From Inquilinus limosus DSM 16000 (lineage in GTDB: Bacteria; Pseudomonadota; Alphaproteobacteria; DSM-16000; Inquilinaceae), in contig NZ_AUHM01000035.1 of assembly GCF_000423185.1 (NCBI RefSeq), positions 1 to 34,458 of the forward strand: a stretch of 34,458 nucleotides of DNA, read 5' to 3'. Under the pieces are notes generated by a model. That model was not told the origin of the DNA and searched no databases. It saw only the letters and a program-made list of their open reading frames with translations. How positions within the stretch are numbered: the first letter of the stretch is position 1; the number at the start of each line of letters is the position of its first letter. Position numbers and translations under genes: made by a program. This document shows, piece by piece, positions 25,734 through 32,924 of this stretch.

Positions 25734-25777
25734 GCGGTCCTCCCGAGAGAATCGCCGGGATAAGCCTTGGACGCGAG

Positions 25778-25837
25778 AACAGATTGCCTCTCCCGCTTAC
25801 GGGAGAGGTCGGGCTCGCGCAGCGAGACCGGGTGAGG
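25778..25837 (+). repeat. Repeat unit, two hairpins plus GGGTGAGGG (forward copy)
   Basis: AACAGATTG, then hairpin 1 CCTCTCCCG/CGGGAGAGG (25787-25808, 4-base loop), then hairpin 2 GGGCTCGC/GCGAGACC (25810-25828, one mismatch), then GGGTGAGGG. It faces a near-identical unit at 25932-25994 in the opposite direction, making an inverted pair within the 361-base gap 25734-26094. Confidence 0.75.
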
Positions 25838-25931
25838 GCGGCCCGGCCGCGACACCAGGGCCAGCGTTTCAGGACAAGGGCGGATCATGCGCTCACTCGC
25901 CGCGAAGCTGTGCTTCCGGCAAGGCCGCGGT

Positions 25932-25994
25932 CCCCTCACCCGGACATCCTTCGGATGTCCGACCTCTCCCGCAAGCGGGAGAGGCAATCTGTTC
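25932..25994 (-). repeat. Repeat unit, two hairpins plus GGGTGAGG (reverse copy)
   Basis: On the minus strand it reads GAACAGATTG, hairpin 1 CCTCTCCCGC/GCGGGAGAGG (25963-25984, perfect 10 bp with a 2-base loop), then hairpin 2 CGGACATCC/GGATGTCCG (25941-25961, perfect 9 bp), then GGGTGAGGGG. The flanks of hairpin 1 match the forward copy at 25778, while hairpin 2 has a different sequence with the same shape. Confidence 0.75.
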
Positions 25995-26094
25995 ATATGC
26001 CAGCCATCGGTGTCGCCGATCGATGTGTGAATCCGGTAGCCCGCAAGGGGAGGGGGAGAGTGGGAAGGCATCGGCGCGGGGTGGGTGGGCGCGG

Positions 26095-27147
26095 TCATGC
26101 CGCCAGCACCACGCAGGATTCGGGCGGCAGCTCGACCGTCACGGTCTGGCCGGCCGCGATCGGCGGCAGGTCCTTGCGCGCGGCGGCGGCGACGAGACGG
26201 GTGCCGGCGCAGTCGACAGTGACCTCGACCGCATTGCCGAGGTCGCGCACGAAATCGACCGTGCCCGCCACCCGGTTCGGACCGGCCTCGCCGGCCGGGC
26301 GCAGCTGCACCTCCTCCGGCCGCACCAGCAGGGTGGCGCCGGCGCCGGGCGTGAGGCCGTCCAGCCCTTCGCTCGCGGTCAGCACCGCGTCGCCGAGGCG
26401 CAGGCCCGCGCCGTCGACCCGGACCGGCAGCAGGTTGCCGGTGCCGATGAAGTCGGCGACGAAGGCGTTGGCCGGGCGGCGGTAGATCTCCAGCGGCGCG
26501 CCGGCCTGCTGGATCCGCCCGTTGCCCATGACCACGATCAGGTCGGCCATGGTCATGGCCTCGCGCTGGTCGTGGGTGACCAGGATGGTGGTGACGCCCA
26601 GCCGCTGCTGCAGCTGCCGCAGCTCGATCTGCATCGCCTCGCGCAGCTTGGCGTCGAGCGCGGACAGCGGCTCGTCCAGCAGGAACAGGCTGGGGTCGAT
26701 CGCCAGGGCCCGGGCGATGGCGACGCGCTGGCGCTGGCCGCCGGACAGCTGCGAGACGTGCCGGTCGGCCACGCCCGGCAGCTGCACCAGGGCCAGCAGC
26801 TCCTCTGCCCGCTTGCGCTGCGCCGCCTTGTCGGCGCCGCGGATGCGCAGGGCGTAGGCGATGTTCTCGCCGACCGTCAGATGGTCGAACAGCGCCAGGG
26901 ACTGGAACACCATGCCGAAGCCGCGCTGATGCGTCGGCACCGGGGTGATGTCGCGGCCATCAAGCAGCAGCTGACCTTTGGTCGGGGCTTCGAGGCCGGC
27001 GATGATGCGCAGCAGCGTGGTCTTGCCGCAGCCCGACGGGCCGAGGAAGCAGACCAGCTGGCCGGCCGGGACGGCGAGGTCGACATCGGTGACGGCGGTG
27101 ACCCGGCCGTAATCCTTGGCGATGCCCTGGAGGCGGAGCTCGTGCAT
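26095..27147 (-). CDS. ABC transporter ATPase, PotA type
   Basis: 350 residues. Walker A GPSGCGKT 36-43, Q-loop Gln82, signature LSGGQ 134-138, Walker B LFLLDE 154-159, switch His192, and a C-terminal TOBE/OB domain from about 240 (TGNLLPVRV, LLVRPEEVQL). These place it with PotA/FutC/CysA-type importers. It powers uptake through the PotB/PotC-like permeases downstream. It lies 67 bases after the binding-protein stop. The ATG 27147 has only a weak ribosome site. The order binding protein, ATPase, permease, permease is normal for polyamine or opine importers. Confidence 0.94.
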   Translation of the reverse strand: MHELRLQGIAKDYGRVTAVTDVDLAVPAGQLVCFLGPSGCGKTTLLRIIAGLEAPTKGQLLLDGRDITPVPTHQRGFGMVFQSLALFDHLTVGENIAYALRIRGADKAAQRKRAEELLALVQLPGVADRHVSQLSGGQRQRVAIARALAIDPSLFLLDEPLSALDAKLREAMQIELRQLQQRLGVTTILVTHDQREAMTMADLIVVMGNGRIQQAGAPLEIYRRPANAFVADFIGTGNLLPVRVDGAGLRLGDAVLTASEGLDGLTPGAGATLLVRPEEVQLRPAGEAGPNRVAGTVDFVRDLGNAVEVTVDCAGTRLVAAAARKDLPPIAAGQTVTVELPPESCVVLAA

Positions 27148-27214
27148 GCGGTTCTGTCTCGCGAAAGCCCGGCCGCCCCTCGCACAATGGGAGGCGGCCG
27201 GGGCGCGCTCTCTA

Positions 27215-28315
27215 TCAGCCGGTGATCATCGCCGTCCACTTCTCCGCGACCCAGTCGCCGCGTTCGGTGTACAGCTTGTAGTCCGGGATGATCGGCTTGA
27301 TGTCGCTGGAGACGGCGGCGAACTCCTCGGGCGACAGGGTCAGCATCTCGCGCGGCACGATCGGCGCGGTGCCGACCTTGCGCGACAGCAGCTCCTGCTG
27401 CGCCGGCTGGCACATGAAGTCGATGAAGACCTGCGCCTCCTCCAGCTTCTTCGACGCCTTGCTGACGGCCCAGGAGCCGCGGTCGGACACGCCGCCCTCC
27501 TTCGGGAAGGTCGAGCGCACCGGGAAGCCGTCCTTGATCGCGAGGCCGGTGACGTCGTGATAGTACTCGCCCATCGGGATCTCGCCCGACTGCAGGGCGT
27601 TCTGGAACTGGCCCTCATCGCGGTACCACAGCGACACGTTCGGCTTCAGCTCGGCCAGCTTGGCCAGCACCTTCTCGACGCCCTCATTGGTCGACAGGAT
27701 ATCGGTGTTGCCGCCGAAATGGGTGTGGGCGGTGATCTCCAGCAGGAAGGAGTTGCTGGCCAGCGCCATCAGGCCGATCTTGCCCTCATTCGCCTTGTCC
27801 CACAGCGCCGCCCAGCTGGTCGGGGCCTCGGGATAGGTCTCGGTGTTCGTGACCAGGGTGATGAACCAGGCCACGGCCGCGACGCCGGCGATGCGGCCGT
27901 CGTCGTATTTGTTGATGAACTCCGGGAACACCTTCTCGGCATTCGGCATCTTCGCCGGGTCCAGCGCCTGCCACAGGCCGGACTTGATGCCGCGCAGCAT
28001 GGCCACCTGGGCCATCATCGACACGTCCGCCGGGGCTTCGCCGGCATTGGCCGCGGTCTGCAGCTGCACCAGCCAGGCCTCGCCGGTCGGCTCGCCGACG
28101 CCCTCGACCTTGATGCCGGTCGCCTTGGTGAACTCCGGGAAGACGTGCTTGCCGAAGCTCTCCTCGAAATAGCCGCCATAGGTGCCGATCTTGATGCTGC
28201 GCTCCTGCGCATGCACGAAGGGCGCCCGGCCGATCGTGGCCAGGGCGGCGCCGGCGGCGGACAGCTTCAGCAGCGTCCGCCGGCTCGGGGAGTAGCGATA
28301 GATCTCGCGGGTCAT
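27215..28315 (-). CDS. Polyamine/opine-type ABC substrate-binding protein with Tat-like signal
   Basis: 366 residues. The leader contains SRRTLLKLSAAGAALATIGRA, a twin-arginine-type signal, so it may be exported folded. The mature part opens IKIGTYGGYFEESFGKHVFPEFTKATGIKV, the PotD/PotF-like family-1 start. IPMGEYYHDVTGLAIKDGFPV and FPKEGGVSDRGSWAVSK line the ligand cleft in this group. Start ATG 28315 has the strong GAGGAGG. It feeds the PotA/B/C-like genes downstream, and lies 47 bases after the aminotransferase stop. The ligand is probably a cationic amino compound. Confidence 0.92.
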   Translation of the reverse strand: MTREIYRYSPSRRTLLKLSAAGAALATIGRAPFVHAQERSIKIGTYGGYFEESFGKHVFPEFTKATGIKVEGVGEPTGEAWLVQLQTAANAGEAPADVSMMAQVAMLRGIKSGLWQALDPAKMPNAEKVFPEFINKYDDGRIAGVAAVAWFITLVTNTETYPEAPTSWAALWDKANEGKIGLMALASNSFLLEITAHTHFGGNTDILSTNEGVEKVLAKLAELKPNVSLWYRDEGQFQNALQSGEIPMGEYYHDVTGLAIKDGFPVRSTFPKEGGVSDRGSWAVSKASKKLEEAQVFIDFMCQPAQQELLSRKVGTAPIVPREMLTLSPEEFAAVSSDIKPIIPDYKLYTERGDWVAEKWTAMITG

Positions 28316-28362
28316 GAAACCTCCTCGTGTTTTCTTATGCGGCGTCGCGCGACGACATGTCT

Positions 28363-29550
28363 TTAGGCGGCGTCGCGGGGCGACGCCAGGGCCGCCGCCA
28401 GCCGGTCGGCGACGATGGGGGCCACGTCGCTGCCGACATTGGCGAAGGCGACGCGCAGGAAGCGGTCCTGCCCCGGCCCGAACATGCTGCCCGGCAGGGT
28501 CAAGAGATTGTGCTCCAGCGCCAGCCCGCGGGCCACCGCGACGGCGTCGCGCCCGGGAAAGGGATGCTCGAGATAGGCGAAGAAGGCGCCCAGGCTGACC
28601 AGGCGCCAGCCCTCCAACTGCGACAGGGCGGCACGGAAGACGGTCGCCCGCTCGCGCATCGAGGCGGTGTTGGCCCGGACCCAGCCGCCGATCTGCTCGA
28701 GGCCGAACAGCGCCGCCTCCTGCCCGATCCGCGGGGCGCAGATGGCGACGCAGTCCATCGCCTTCTCGACCTGGGCCATCAGCGCCGGCCCGGCGGTCAG
28801 CGCGCCGACGCGATGGCCGGTGATCGCGAAGACCTTGGAGAAGCTGTAGAGATGCACCACGGTCGAGCCCCAGTCCGGGTCCTCGAACAGGTCGTGCGGC
28901 CGGTCGTCGGTCGGCAGGAAGTCGATATAGGTCTCGTCCAGCACCAGGGCGATGCCGCGGCGCCTGGCGAGATCGTAGAAGGCGCGCAGCGTCTCGGCCG
29001 GGGTGATCGCGCCGGTCGGGTTGTTCGGCGTCACCAGCACGATGGCGCGGGTGCGGTCGGTGATCAGCCGCGCGACCTCCTCCACGTCCGGCACGCCGCC
29101 GGCGTCGGGCCGGAAGGCCGGGTGCAGCGCCTCGATGCCTGTCGCGTCCAGCCACATCCGGTGGTTGAAGTAGTAGGGCAGCGGCAGCACCACCTGGTCG
29201 CCGGGCCTGGCCAGCGCCGCCATCGCCAGGCAGAAGGCCTGGTTGCAGCCGGCGGTGATCGCCACGTTCGCTGGGCCGATGGCGCCGCCATAGTAGCGGG
29301 CGAAGCGCGCCGCCAGCGCCGCGCGCAGGGCCGGCAGGCCGAGGATCGCGGTGTAGCGGTGCACGGCGGGGTCGCGCAGCCGCTCCGCCAGATGCGCCGT
29401 CAGCGCTTCCGGCGGGGCGTAGCCCGGCACGGCCTGGGCCAGGTCGATCAGCGGCCGGTCGGCCGGGAAGCTGCGGCCCTCGACCCAGCGCTGGGCCTCG
29501 GCGATCGGCGGCGCCGCGACGGCGGCGAGGAGGGGGTTGAGCGTGACCAT
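28363..29550 (-). CDS. PLP-dependent aminotransferase, class I/II (AspC fold)
   Basis: 395 residues. PLP-binding Lys239 in SFSKVFAITGHRVG, NNPTG 176-180, Asp205 and Tyr208 (DETYIDF), and the substrate-binding C-terminal Arg in DRFLRVAFAN are all present. It moves an amino group to a 2-oxo acid in the cytoplasm. It lies 9 bases after the amidinohydrolase and before the Pot-type importer, so it probably acts on the product of that hydrolase or on the imported amino compound. Start ATG 29550 follows CAGGGG. Just after the stop, ~28334-28352 repeats the last codons (see findings). Confidence 0.92.
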   Translation of the reverse strand: MVTLNPLLAAVAAPPIAEAQRWVEGRSFPADRPLIDLAQAVPGYAPPEALTAHLAERLRDPAVHRYTAILGLPALRAALAARFARYYGGAIGPANVAITAGCNQAFCLAMAALARPGDQVVLPLPYYFNHRMWLDATGIEALHPAFRPDAGGVPDVEEVARLITDRTRAIVLVTPNNPTGAITPAETLRAFYDLARRRGIALVLDETYIDFLPTDDRPHDLFEDPDWGSTVVHLYSFSKVFAITGHRVGALTAGPALMAQVEKAMDCVAICAPRIGQEAALFGLEQIGGWVRANTASMRERATVFRAALSQLEGWRLVSLGAFFAYLEHPFPGRDAVAVARGLALEHNLLTLPGSMFGPGQDRFLRVAFANVGSDVAPIVADRLAAALASPRDAA

Positions 29551-29559
29551 GGCCCCTGA

Positions 29560-30414
29560 TTACACCGGATCGCGCTTCAGCGGCATGGTCATGCAGTGGA
29601 TGCTGCCGCCGCCGGCGGCCAGCAGGTCCAGCTCCGGCTCCAGCACGGTCAGTCCTTCGGCCCGCAGAGCGGCGTTCACCCGGGCGCTGTGCTGCGGCGA
29701 CAGCACCCGGTCGCGGCCCAGCGCCAGCAGGTTGCAGCCCATCCGCATCACCTCCTTGTAGGTGACGTCGATCAGCTTGATGCGGTGCGCCTTGAGCCAG
29801 TCCAGCAGGCCGTCGTCCAGCACCTCGGTGCAGGCCACGGCCAGCCCGTCCGCGGCCATGCAGAAGATCACGTCGAGATGCAGGAAATGCTCGGGGAAGG
29901 GCTCGATCCGCACCTCCCAGCCTTCGGCCTCGAACCAGCGCGCGAACTGGCGGGCGCCGGCCTCGTTGGTGCGCTCGCCGGAGCTGCCGATCAGCAGCAG
30001 GCCGGGGCGGATGATGTGGATGTCGCCGCCCTCCAGCGTGCCGTCGGTGGAATAGCGCCAGACGCCGCCGTGCCGCTGGTAGAACTCGATCACCGAGGCG
30101 TATTCGCCGCGGCGCTGCGGCCGGAACAGCTGGGTCACCACCGGGCCCCAGGGCGTCACCTGGCTCGAATCCCGGGTGTAGACCTGGTAGGGCAGATGCG
30201 GCTCGGTCTTCAGGTAGTGGCAGGTGACGCCGGCGCCTTCGAGGGCGTCGACCATCTGCCGGTACTGGCCCTGGACGCGCTGATGGTCATAGGCCGACCC
30301 GGCCTCCAGCGTCGCCCGGGCGATGCTGTTGGTCGCCTGCCAGGAATAGTGCTCGGGCGTCGCCAGCAGCACGTCGCGCAGCACGCCGGTCTCGGAATCC
30401 AGGGTCCAGGTCAC
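29560..30414 (-). CDS. Amidinohydrolase of the DDAH/arginine deiminase superfamily
   Basis: 284 residues from GTG 30414, with GAGG upstream. The catalytic set of the guanidino-modifying superfamily is visible: Asp82 in YTRDSS, Glu128-GG-Asp131 in LEGGDIH, His179 and Asp181 in HLDV, and nucleophile Cys274 in GGSIHCMTMPL at the C-terminus. These enzymes attack a guanidinium carbon through Cys; examples are dimethylarginine dimethylaminohydrolase, arginine deiminase and amidinotransferases. The length and the C-terminal SIHCMTMPL fit DDAH or the short deiminases better than full-length ArcA. Substrate candidates are methylarginines, arginine or another guanidino compound. It heads the operon leading to the aminotransferase and the Pot-type importer. 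Confidence 0.88.
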   Translation of the reverse strand: MTWTLDSETGVLRDVLLATPEHYSWQATNSIARATLEAGSAYDHQRVQGQYRQMVDALEGAGVTCHYLKTEPHLPYQVYTRDSSQVTPWGPVVTQLFRPQRRGEYASVIEFYQRHGGVWRYSTDGTLEGGDIHIIRPGLLLIGSSGERTNEAGARQFARWFEAEGWEVRIEPFPEHFLHLDVIFCMAADGLAVACTEVLDDGLLDWLKAHRIKLIDVTYKEVMRMGCNLLALGRDRVLSPQHSARVNAALRAEGLTVLEPELDLLAAGGGSIHCMTMPLKRDPV

Positions 30415-30426
30415 GCAAAGCCTCGA

Positions 30427-30444
30427 TGTTCGAACGTTGGAACA
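30427..30444. promoter_or_regulatory. Candidate LysR-type operator, dyad TGTTC-N8-GAACA
   Basis: A perfect 5-8-5 dyad lies in the 129-base gap between the divergent amidinohydrolase and LysR genes and contains a T-N11-A core, the LysR half-site pattern. It lies 13 bases upstream of the GTG 30414, closer to the start than an activator site usually is, so it might repress translation or be an interior site. Confidence 0.4.
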
Positions 30445-30477
30445 GCACCGTTTCGTTGCCGGAAGGATGGCAGAGGC

Positions 30478-30505
30478 CGCGCCGCCGAAAAATAGCGGCG
30501 GCGCG
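30478..30505. repeat. GC-rich hairpin in the divergent LysR/amidinohydrolase gap
   Basis: CGCGCCGCCG (30478-30487), loop AAAAATAG, CGGCGGCGCG (30496-30505): a perfect 10-bp stem. It is in the leader region between the two divergent starts. It could insulate or terminate transcription from either side, or form a leader stem. It does not belong to the CCTCTCCC repeat family. Confidence 0.55.
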
Positions 30506-30543
30506 ACGTTCACTTCGCAGATTCTCGATGTAATCTCGTCGGC

Positions 30544-31452
30544 ATGAAGAACGTGACCGATGTGGAGCTGCGGCTGCTGCGGATCTTCGTCACCGTGGTC
30601 GATGCCGGCGGCTTCGCGGCGGCGCAGGCGGCGCTCAACCTCGGCGCCTCCACCGTCTCGACGCAGATGGCGCAGCTGGAGCGGCGGCTCGGCGCCCGGC
30701 TGTGCGAGCGCGGCCGTGCCGGCTTCCGGCTGACCGAGAAGGGGCGGGCGGTCTATGACGCGGCGCGCCGCCTGCTGGACGCGGTCGAGGCGTTCCGCGG
30801 CGAGGCCTCGAACCTGGACGCCCGCTTGGCGGGCGACCTGCGGGTCGGGCTGCTCGACGCCACCGCCGGCGATCCGGGGTCGCCGGTGATCCCGGCGCTG
30901 CGCCGCTTCGGCGATCGCGACCACCGGGTGCATCTGCATCTGACCATCGACACGCCGCCGATGCTGGAGAAACTGCTGCTCGACGGCCGGCTGGATCTCG
31001 CGGTCGGCAGCTTCCCGCGCCGCGTCCCGGGCTTGGCCTATACGCCGCTCTATCCGGAACGGCACCGCTTCTACTGCGGCGCCGGGCACCGGCTGTTCGA
31101 CGCGCCGGATACGCCCGAGCTTTTGAGCGCGATCCCGCGCGAGCGGCTGATCACCCGCGGCTACTGGAACCTCAGCGACCTGACCCGGCTCGGCCTCTCC
31201 GAGGCCTCGGCCGCGGCCACGGTCGACGCCATGGAGGCGCAGGCGATCCTGATCCTGTCCGGCGGCTATCTCGGCTTCCTGCCGGTGCACTACGCCACGC
31301 CCTGGGTGGCGGAGGGCCGGCTGCGGGCGCTGCTGCCCGAGATCCTGCAATACGACGCGCCCTTCGAGATCGTCACCCGGAAGGGCGCCACCGCCTCCCG
31401 CGCCGCACAGCTGCTGATCCAGGATCTGCAGGCGGCGCGGCTACATTCGTAG
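30544..31452 (+). CDS. LysR-family transcriptional regulator
   Basis: 302 residues. Winged helix-turn-helix at 8-66 (LRLLRIFVTVVDAGGFAAAQ, LGASTVSTQMAQLERRLGA, GFRLTEKG), then the two-lobed effector domain (DLRVGLLDATAGDPG, LAVGSFPRR, GGYLGFLPVHYATPW). It faces away from the amidinohydrolase operon and probably controls it. There is no clear ribosome site before ATG 30544. TGTAAT at 30529-30534 (five of six for a -10 box) predicts a start at about 30541, so the message could be leaderless. Confidence 0.95.
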   Translation: MKNVTDVELRLLRIFVTVVDAGGFAAAQAALNLGASTVSTQMAQLERRLGARLCERGRAGFRLTEKGRAVYDAARRLLDAVEAFRGEASNLDARLAGDLRVGLLDATAGDPGSPVIPALRRFGDRDHRVHLHLTIDTPPMLEKLLLDGRLDLAVGSFPRRVPGLAYTPLYPERHRFYCGAGHRLFDAPDTPELLSAIPRERLITRGYWNLSDLTRLGLSEASAAATVDAMEAQAILILSGGYLGFLPVHYATPWVAEGRLRALLPEILQYDAPFEIVTRKGATASRAAQLLIQDLQAARLHS

Positions 31453-31458
31453 AGGCCG

Positions 31459-31484
31459 GGCCTGCCGCCCTCCGACGGCAGGCC
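31459..31484. terminator. Bidirectional terminator hairpin between LysR and LPMO
   Basis: GGCCTGCCG (31459-31467) and CGGCAGGCC (31476-31484) make a perfect 9-bp stem with an 8-base loop, between the stops of two convergent genes (31452 and 31496). No T-tract, but the position is what a shared terminator would have. Confidence 0.6.
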
Positions 31485-31495
31485 GGACGGCGCCG

Positions 31496-32629
31496 TTAAA
31501 CAGCCTGCCAGAGCGTCGGGCTGGTCGCCGGGGTCCAGCCGGCGCCGACCCAGGCGGTGTGCGCCTGCAGGCAGCGGTAGCTGCGGCCCTGATAGGACAC
31601 GACCTGGCCGACCGTGTAGCTCGCGCCCTCGACCCAGGTGGTCGTGCCGCCGCCGCCGGACGGCGCCTGCTTGTCGATCTCGTAGGAGTAGCCGGCGTAG
31701 GACTTGCTCAGATGGACGCGATTGGCGGTCGCGGACTGGGCCGGCACGATGCTCGCCGTGCCGCTGCCCGACTGCAGCACGCCGATCCTGAAGATCTGCG
31801 ATTCCGCATTGACCTTCTGCGCCAGGGTGTAGGGCCACATCGCCGCCTTGCCGGTCGCGGCGGTCAGGGTCACCGAATGCTTGGCCGCATCGCGCCCGGA
31901 CGGGTCGAAGACGCGCAGCGTCACCGTGCTGCCGGCGGCCAGGTCGCTGTTGGCGATCAGCGGGCCCTGATCCTCCCAGCCGGTGGTCGGCACCGGCGTG
32001 CCGTCGCCCGGGAACTTGACGTCGGAGCAGGCGTAGAACGCCTCCCGGCTGTCGGCGCGCTGCCAGATGCCGTAGATGACGTGGTCGCCCTTCCGGCCCT
32101 GGGGCAGCTTCACCGTCATCCGGTACTGATCGCCGACCTTCTGCGCGGCCGAGCCGGAGACAGTGGCGAAGGCCTCCAGGTCGCTCCACTTCAGCGGCGC
32201 GTTCGGGCTCCAGCCGTTCTTGGTGATGTAGTACTGGAAATAGCTGGTCGCGTGCGGCGCCGTCGCCTTCCAGACGAAGGTGTAGTCGCCGGCCGCGGTC
32301 GGGGCGATCGACGACTTGGTCCAGTCGGGGCGGGCCAGGTCGAGGCCGCGGAACTCCGCCCCGCCGCCGGAGCAGAGCTGGCCGTCCGGCACCACCGCCT
32401 GGTGGTTGCCGCCGGCATCGCCCTGGCGCACGCCGTTCCAGTCGTAGAAGGCCTGCGCGCCGCCGACGGCCTTCGCTGCCTTGCACGCCTCGGATTTCGG
32501 AGTCTCCGGGCCTTCCTGGTAGCAGGCATAGACCCGGCTGATCGGCATCTCCAGCGTGCCGTGGCCCCAGGCCGCCGGCGCGGCCGCGATGCCGGACGCG
32601 GCGAGCGCCGCGATGGACAGAAGTCTCAC
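31496..32629 (-). CDS. Secreted AA10 lytic polysaccharide monooxygenase with C-terminal CBM5/12 chitin-binding module
   Basis: 377 residues from GTG 32629, chosen because GGGGAG lies 8 bases upstream and the resulting 22-residue signal peptide ends AWG before His23. AA10 enzymes need this N-terminal His as one arm of the copper brace. The second His (mature His104, in ATAPHATSYFQ) and the third residue Phe (mature 176, in REAFYACSDVKF) are in place. So is the GDHVIYGIW strand. Precursor 23-206 is AA10, 207-~330 a linker/middle module, and 333-377 CBM5/12 (WVEGASYTVGQVVSYQGRSYRC...TSPTLWQAV). The set-up resembles chitin-active CBP21/GbpA. It oxidatively cuts crystalline chitin or cellulose outside the cell. 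Confidence 0.92.
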   Translation of the reverse strand: MRLLSIAALAASGIAAAPAAWGHGTLEMPISRVYACYQEGPETPKSEACKAAKAVGGAQAFYDWNGVRQGDAGGNHQAVVPDGQLCSGGGAEFRGLDLARPDWTKSSIAPTAAGDYTFVWKATAPHATSYFQYYITKNGWSPNAPLKWSDLEAFATVSGSAAQKVGDQYRMTVKLPQGRKGDHVIYGIWQRADSREAFYACSDVKFPGDGTPVPTTGWEDQGPLIANSDLAAGSTVTLRVFDPSGRDAAKHSVTLTAATGKAAMWPYTLAQKVNAESQIFRIGVLQSGSGTASIVPAQSATANRVHLSKSYAGYSYEIDKQAPSGGGGTTTWVEGASYTVGQVVSYQGRSYRCLQAHTAWVGAGWTPATSPTLWQAV

Positions 32630-32724
32630 TCGAACATCTCCCCCATAGGACAATGCAAGGCGAGGGCCCAAAACGCCGTGGGAACGGGATCCGCAGCCCC
32701 GCCGCGCCGGAAATGCGTGCCGGA

Positions 32725-32736
32725 GGAACCGGTTCC
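32725..32736. promoter_or_regulatory. Candidate LacI-family operator GGAACCGGTTCC
   Basis: A perfect 12-bp palindrome with central CG, the pattern bound by many LacI-type regulators. It lies 96 bases before the LPMO start and about 110 before the promoter of the binding protein gene at 32925. No regulator gene for it is in the window other than the LacI at 16585, whose own operator differs. Confidence 0.4.
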
Positions 32737-32845
32737 AAATTGTTTTTTCGGAGTACGAAAATTTTTCTGGGAATAAAATGCTCGCTCCTCACGAACCGGG
32801 GATGAAGGCGGTCAGGGGCGCGCATTTGTTCTCCCGGCCGAACAC

Positions 32846-32874
32846 TTGTCAATTTGTCTGATCAATCTCATAGT
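32846..32874 (+). promoter_or_regulatory. Sigma-70 promoter of the binding-protein gene at 32925
   Basis: TTGTCA (32846-32851) and CATAGT (32869-32874) with exact 17-base spacing; five and four of six consensus matches. The predicted start is ~32881, giving a 44-base leader with GGGAGGA before ATG 32925. This is the best-spaced promoter I find in the window. Confidence 0.5.
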
Positions 32875-32924
32875 GCCGCCGCCGGAGGTGAGTCCGGACA
32901 GAAAATTTCGGGAGGATCTGGTCC

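Larger units (their letters stand above)
25734..26094. other. 361-base gene-free gap in the Pot-type ABC operon
   Basis: No credible coding sequence. It holds two inverted repeat units (25778-25837 and 25932-25994), about 93 bases of unrelated GC-rich sequence between them, and a degenerate third piece at ~26041-26058 (GCAAGGGGAGGGGGAGAG) that keeps only the right arm of hairpin 1. The whole looks like a cluster of small palindromic elements inserted between the ATPase and permease genes. Confidence 0.65.

Noticed and set aside
25778-25994. CRISPR array or insertion-sequence ends
   Set aside because: There are only two facing units, spacers are not regular, and no transposase or cas gene lies near; they match the palindromic repeat family.
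30415-31350. Extension of the amidinohydrolase frame upstream of GTG 30414
   Set aside because: It lies on the opposite strand of the LysR gene and has no domain; the ribosome site GAGG supports GTG 30414.
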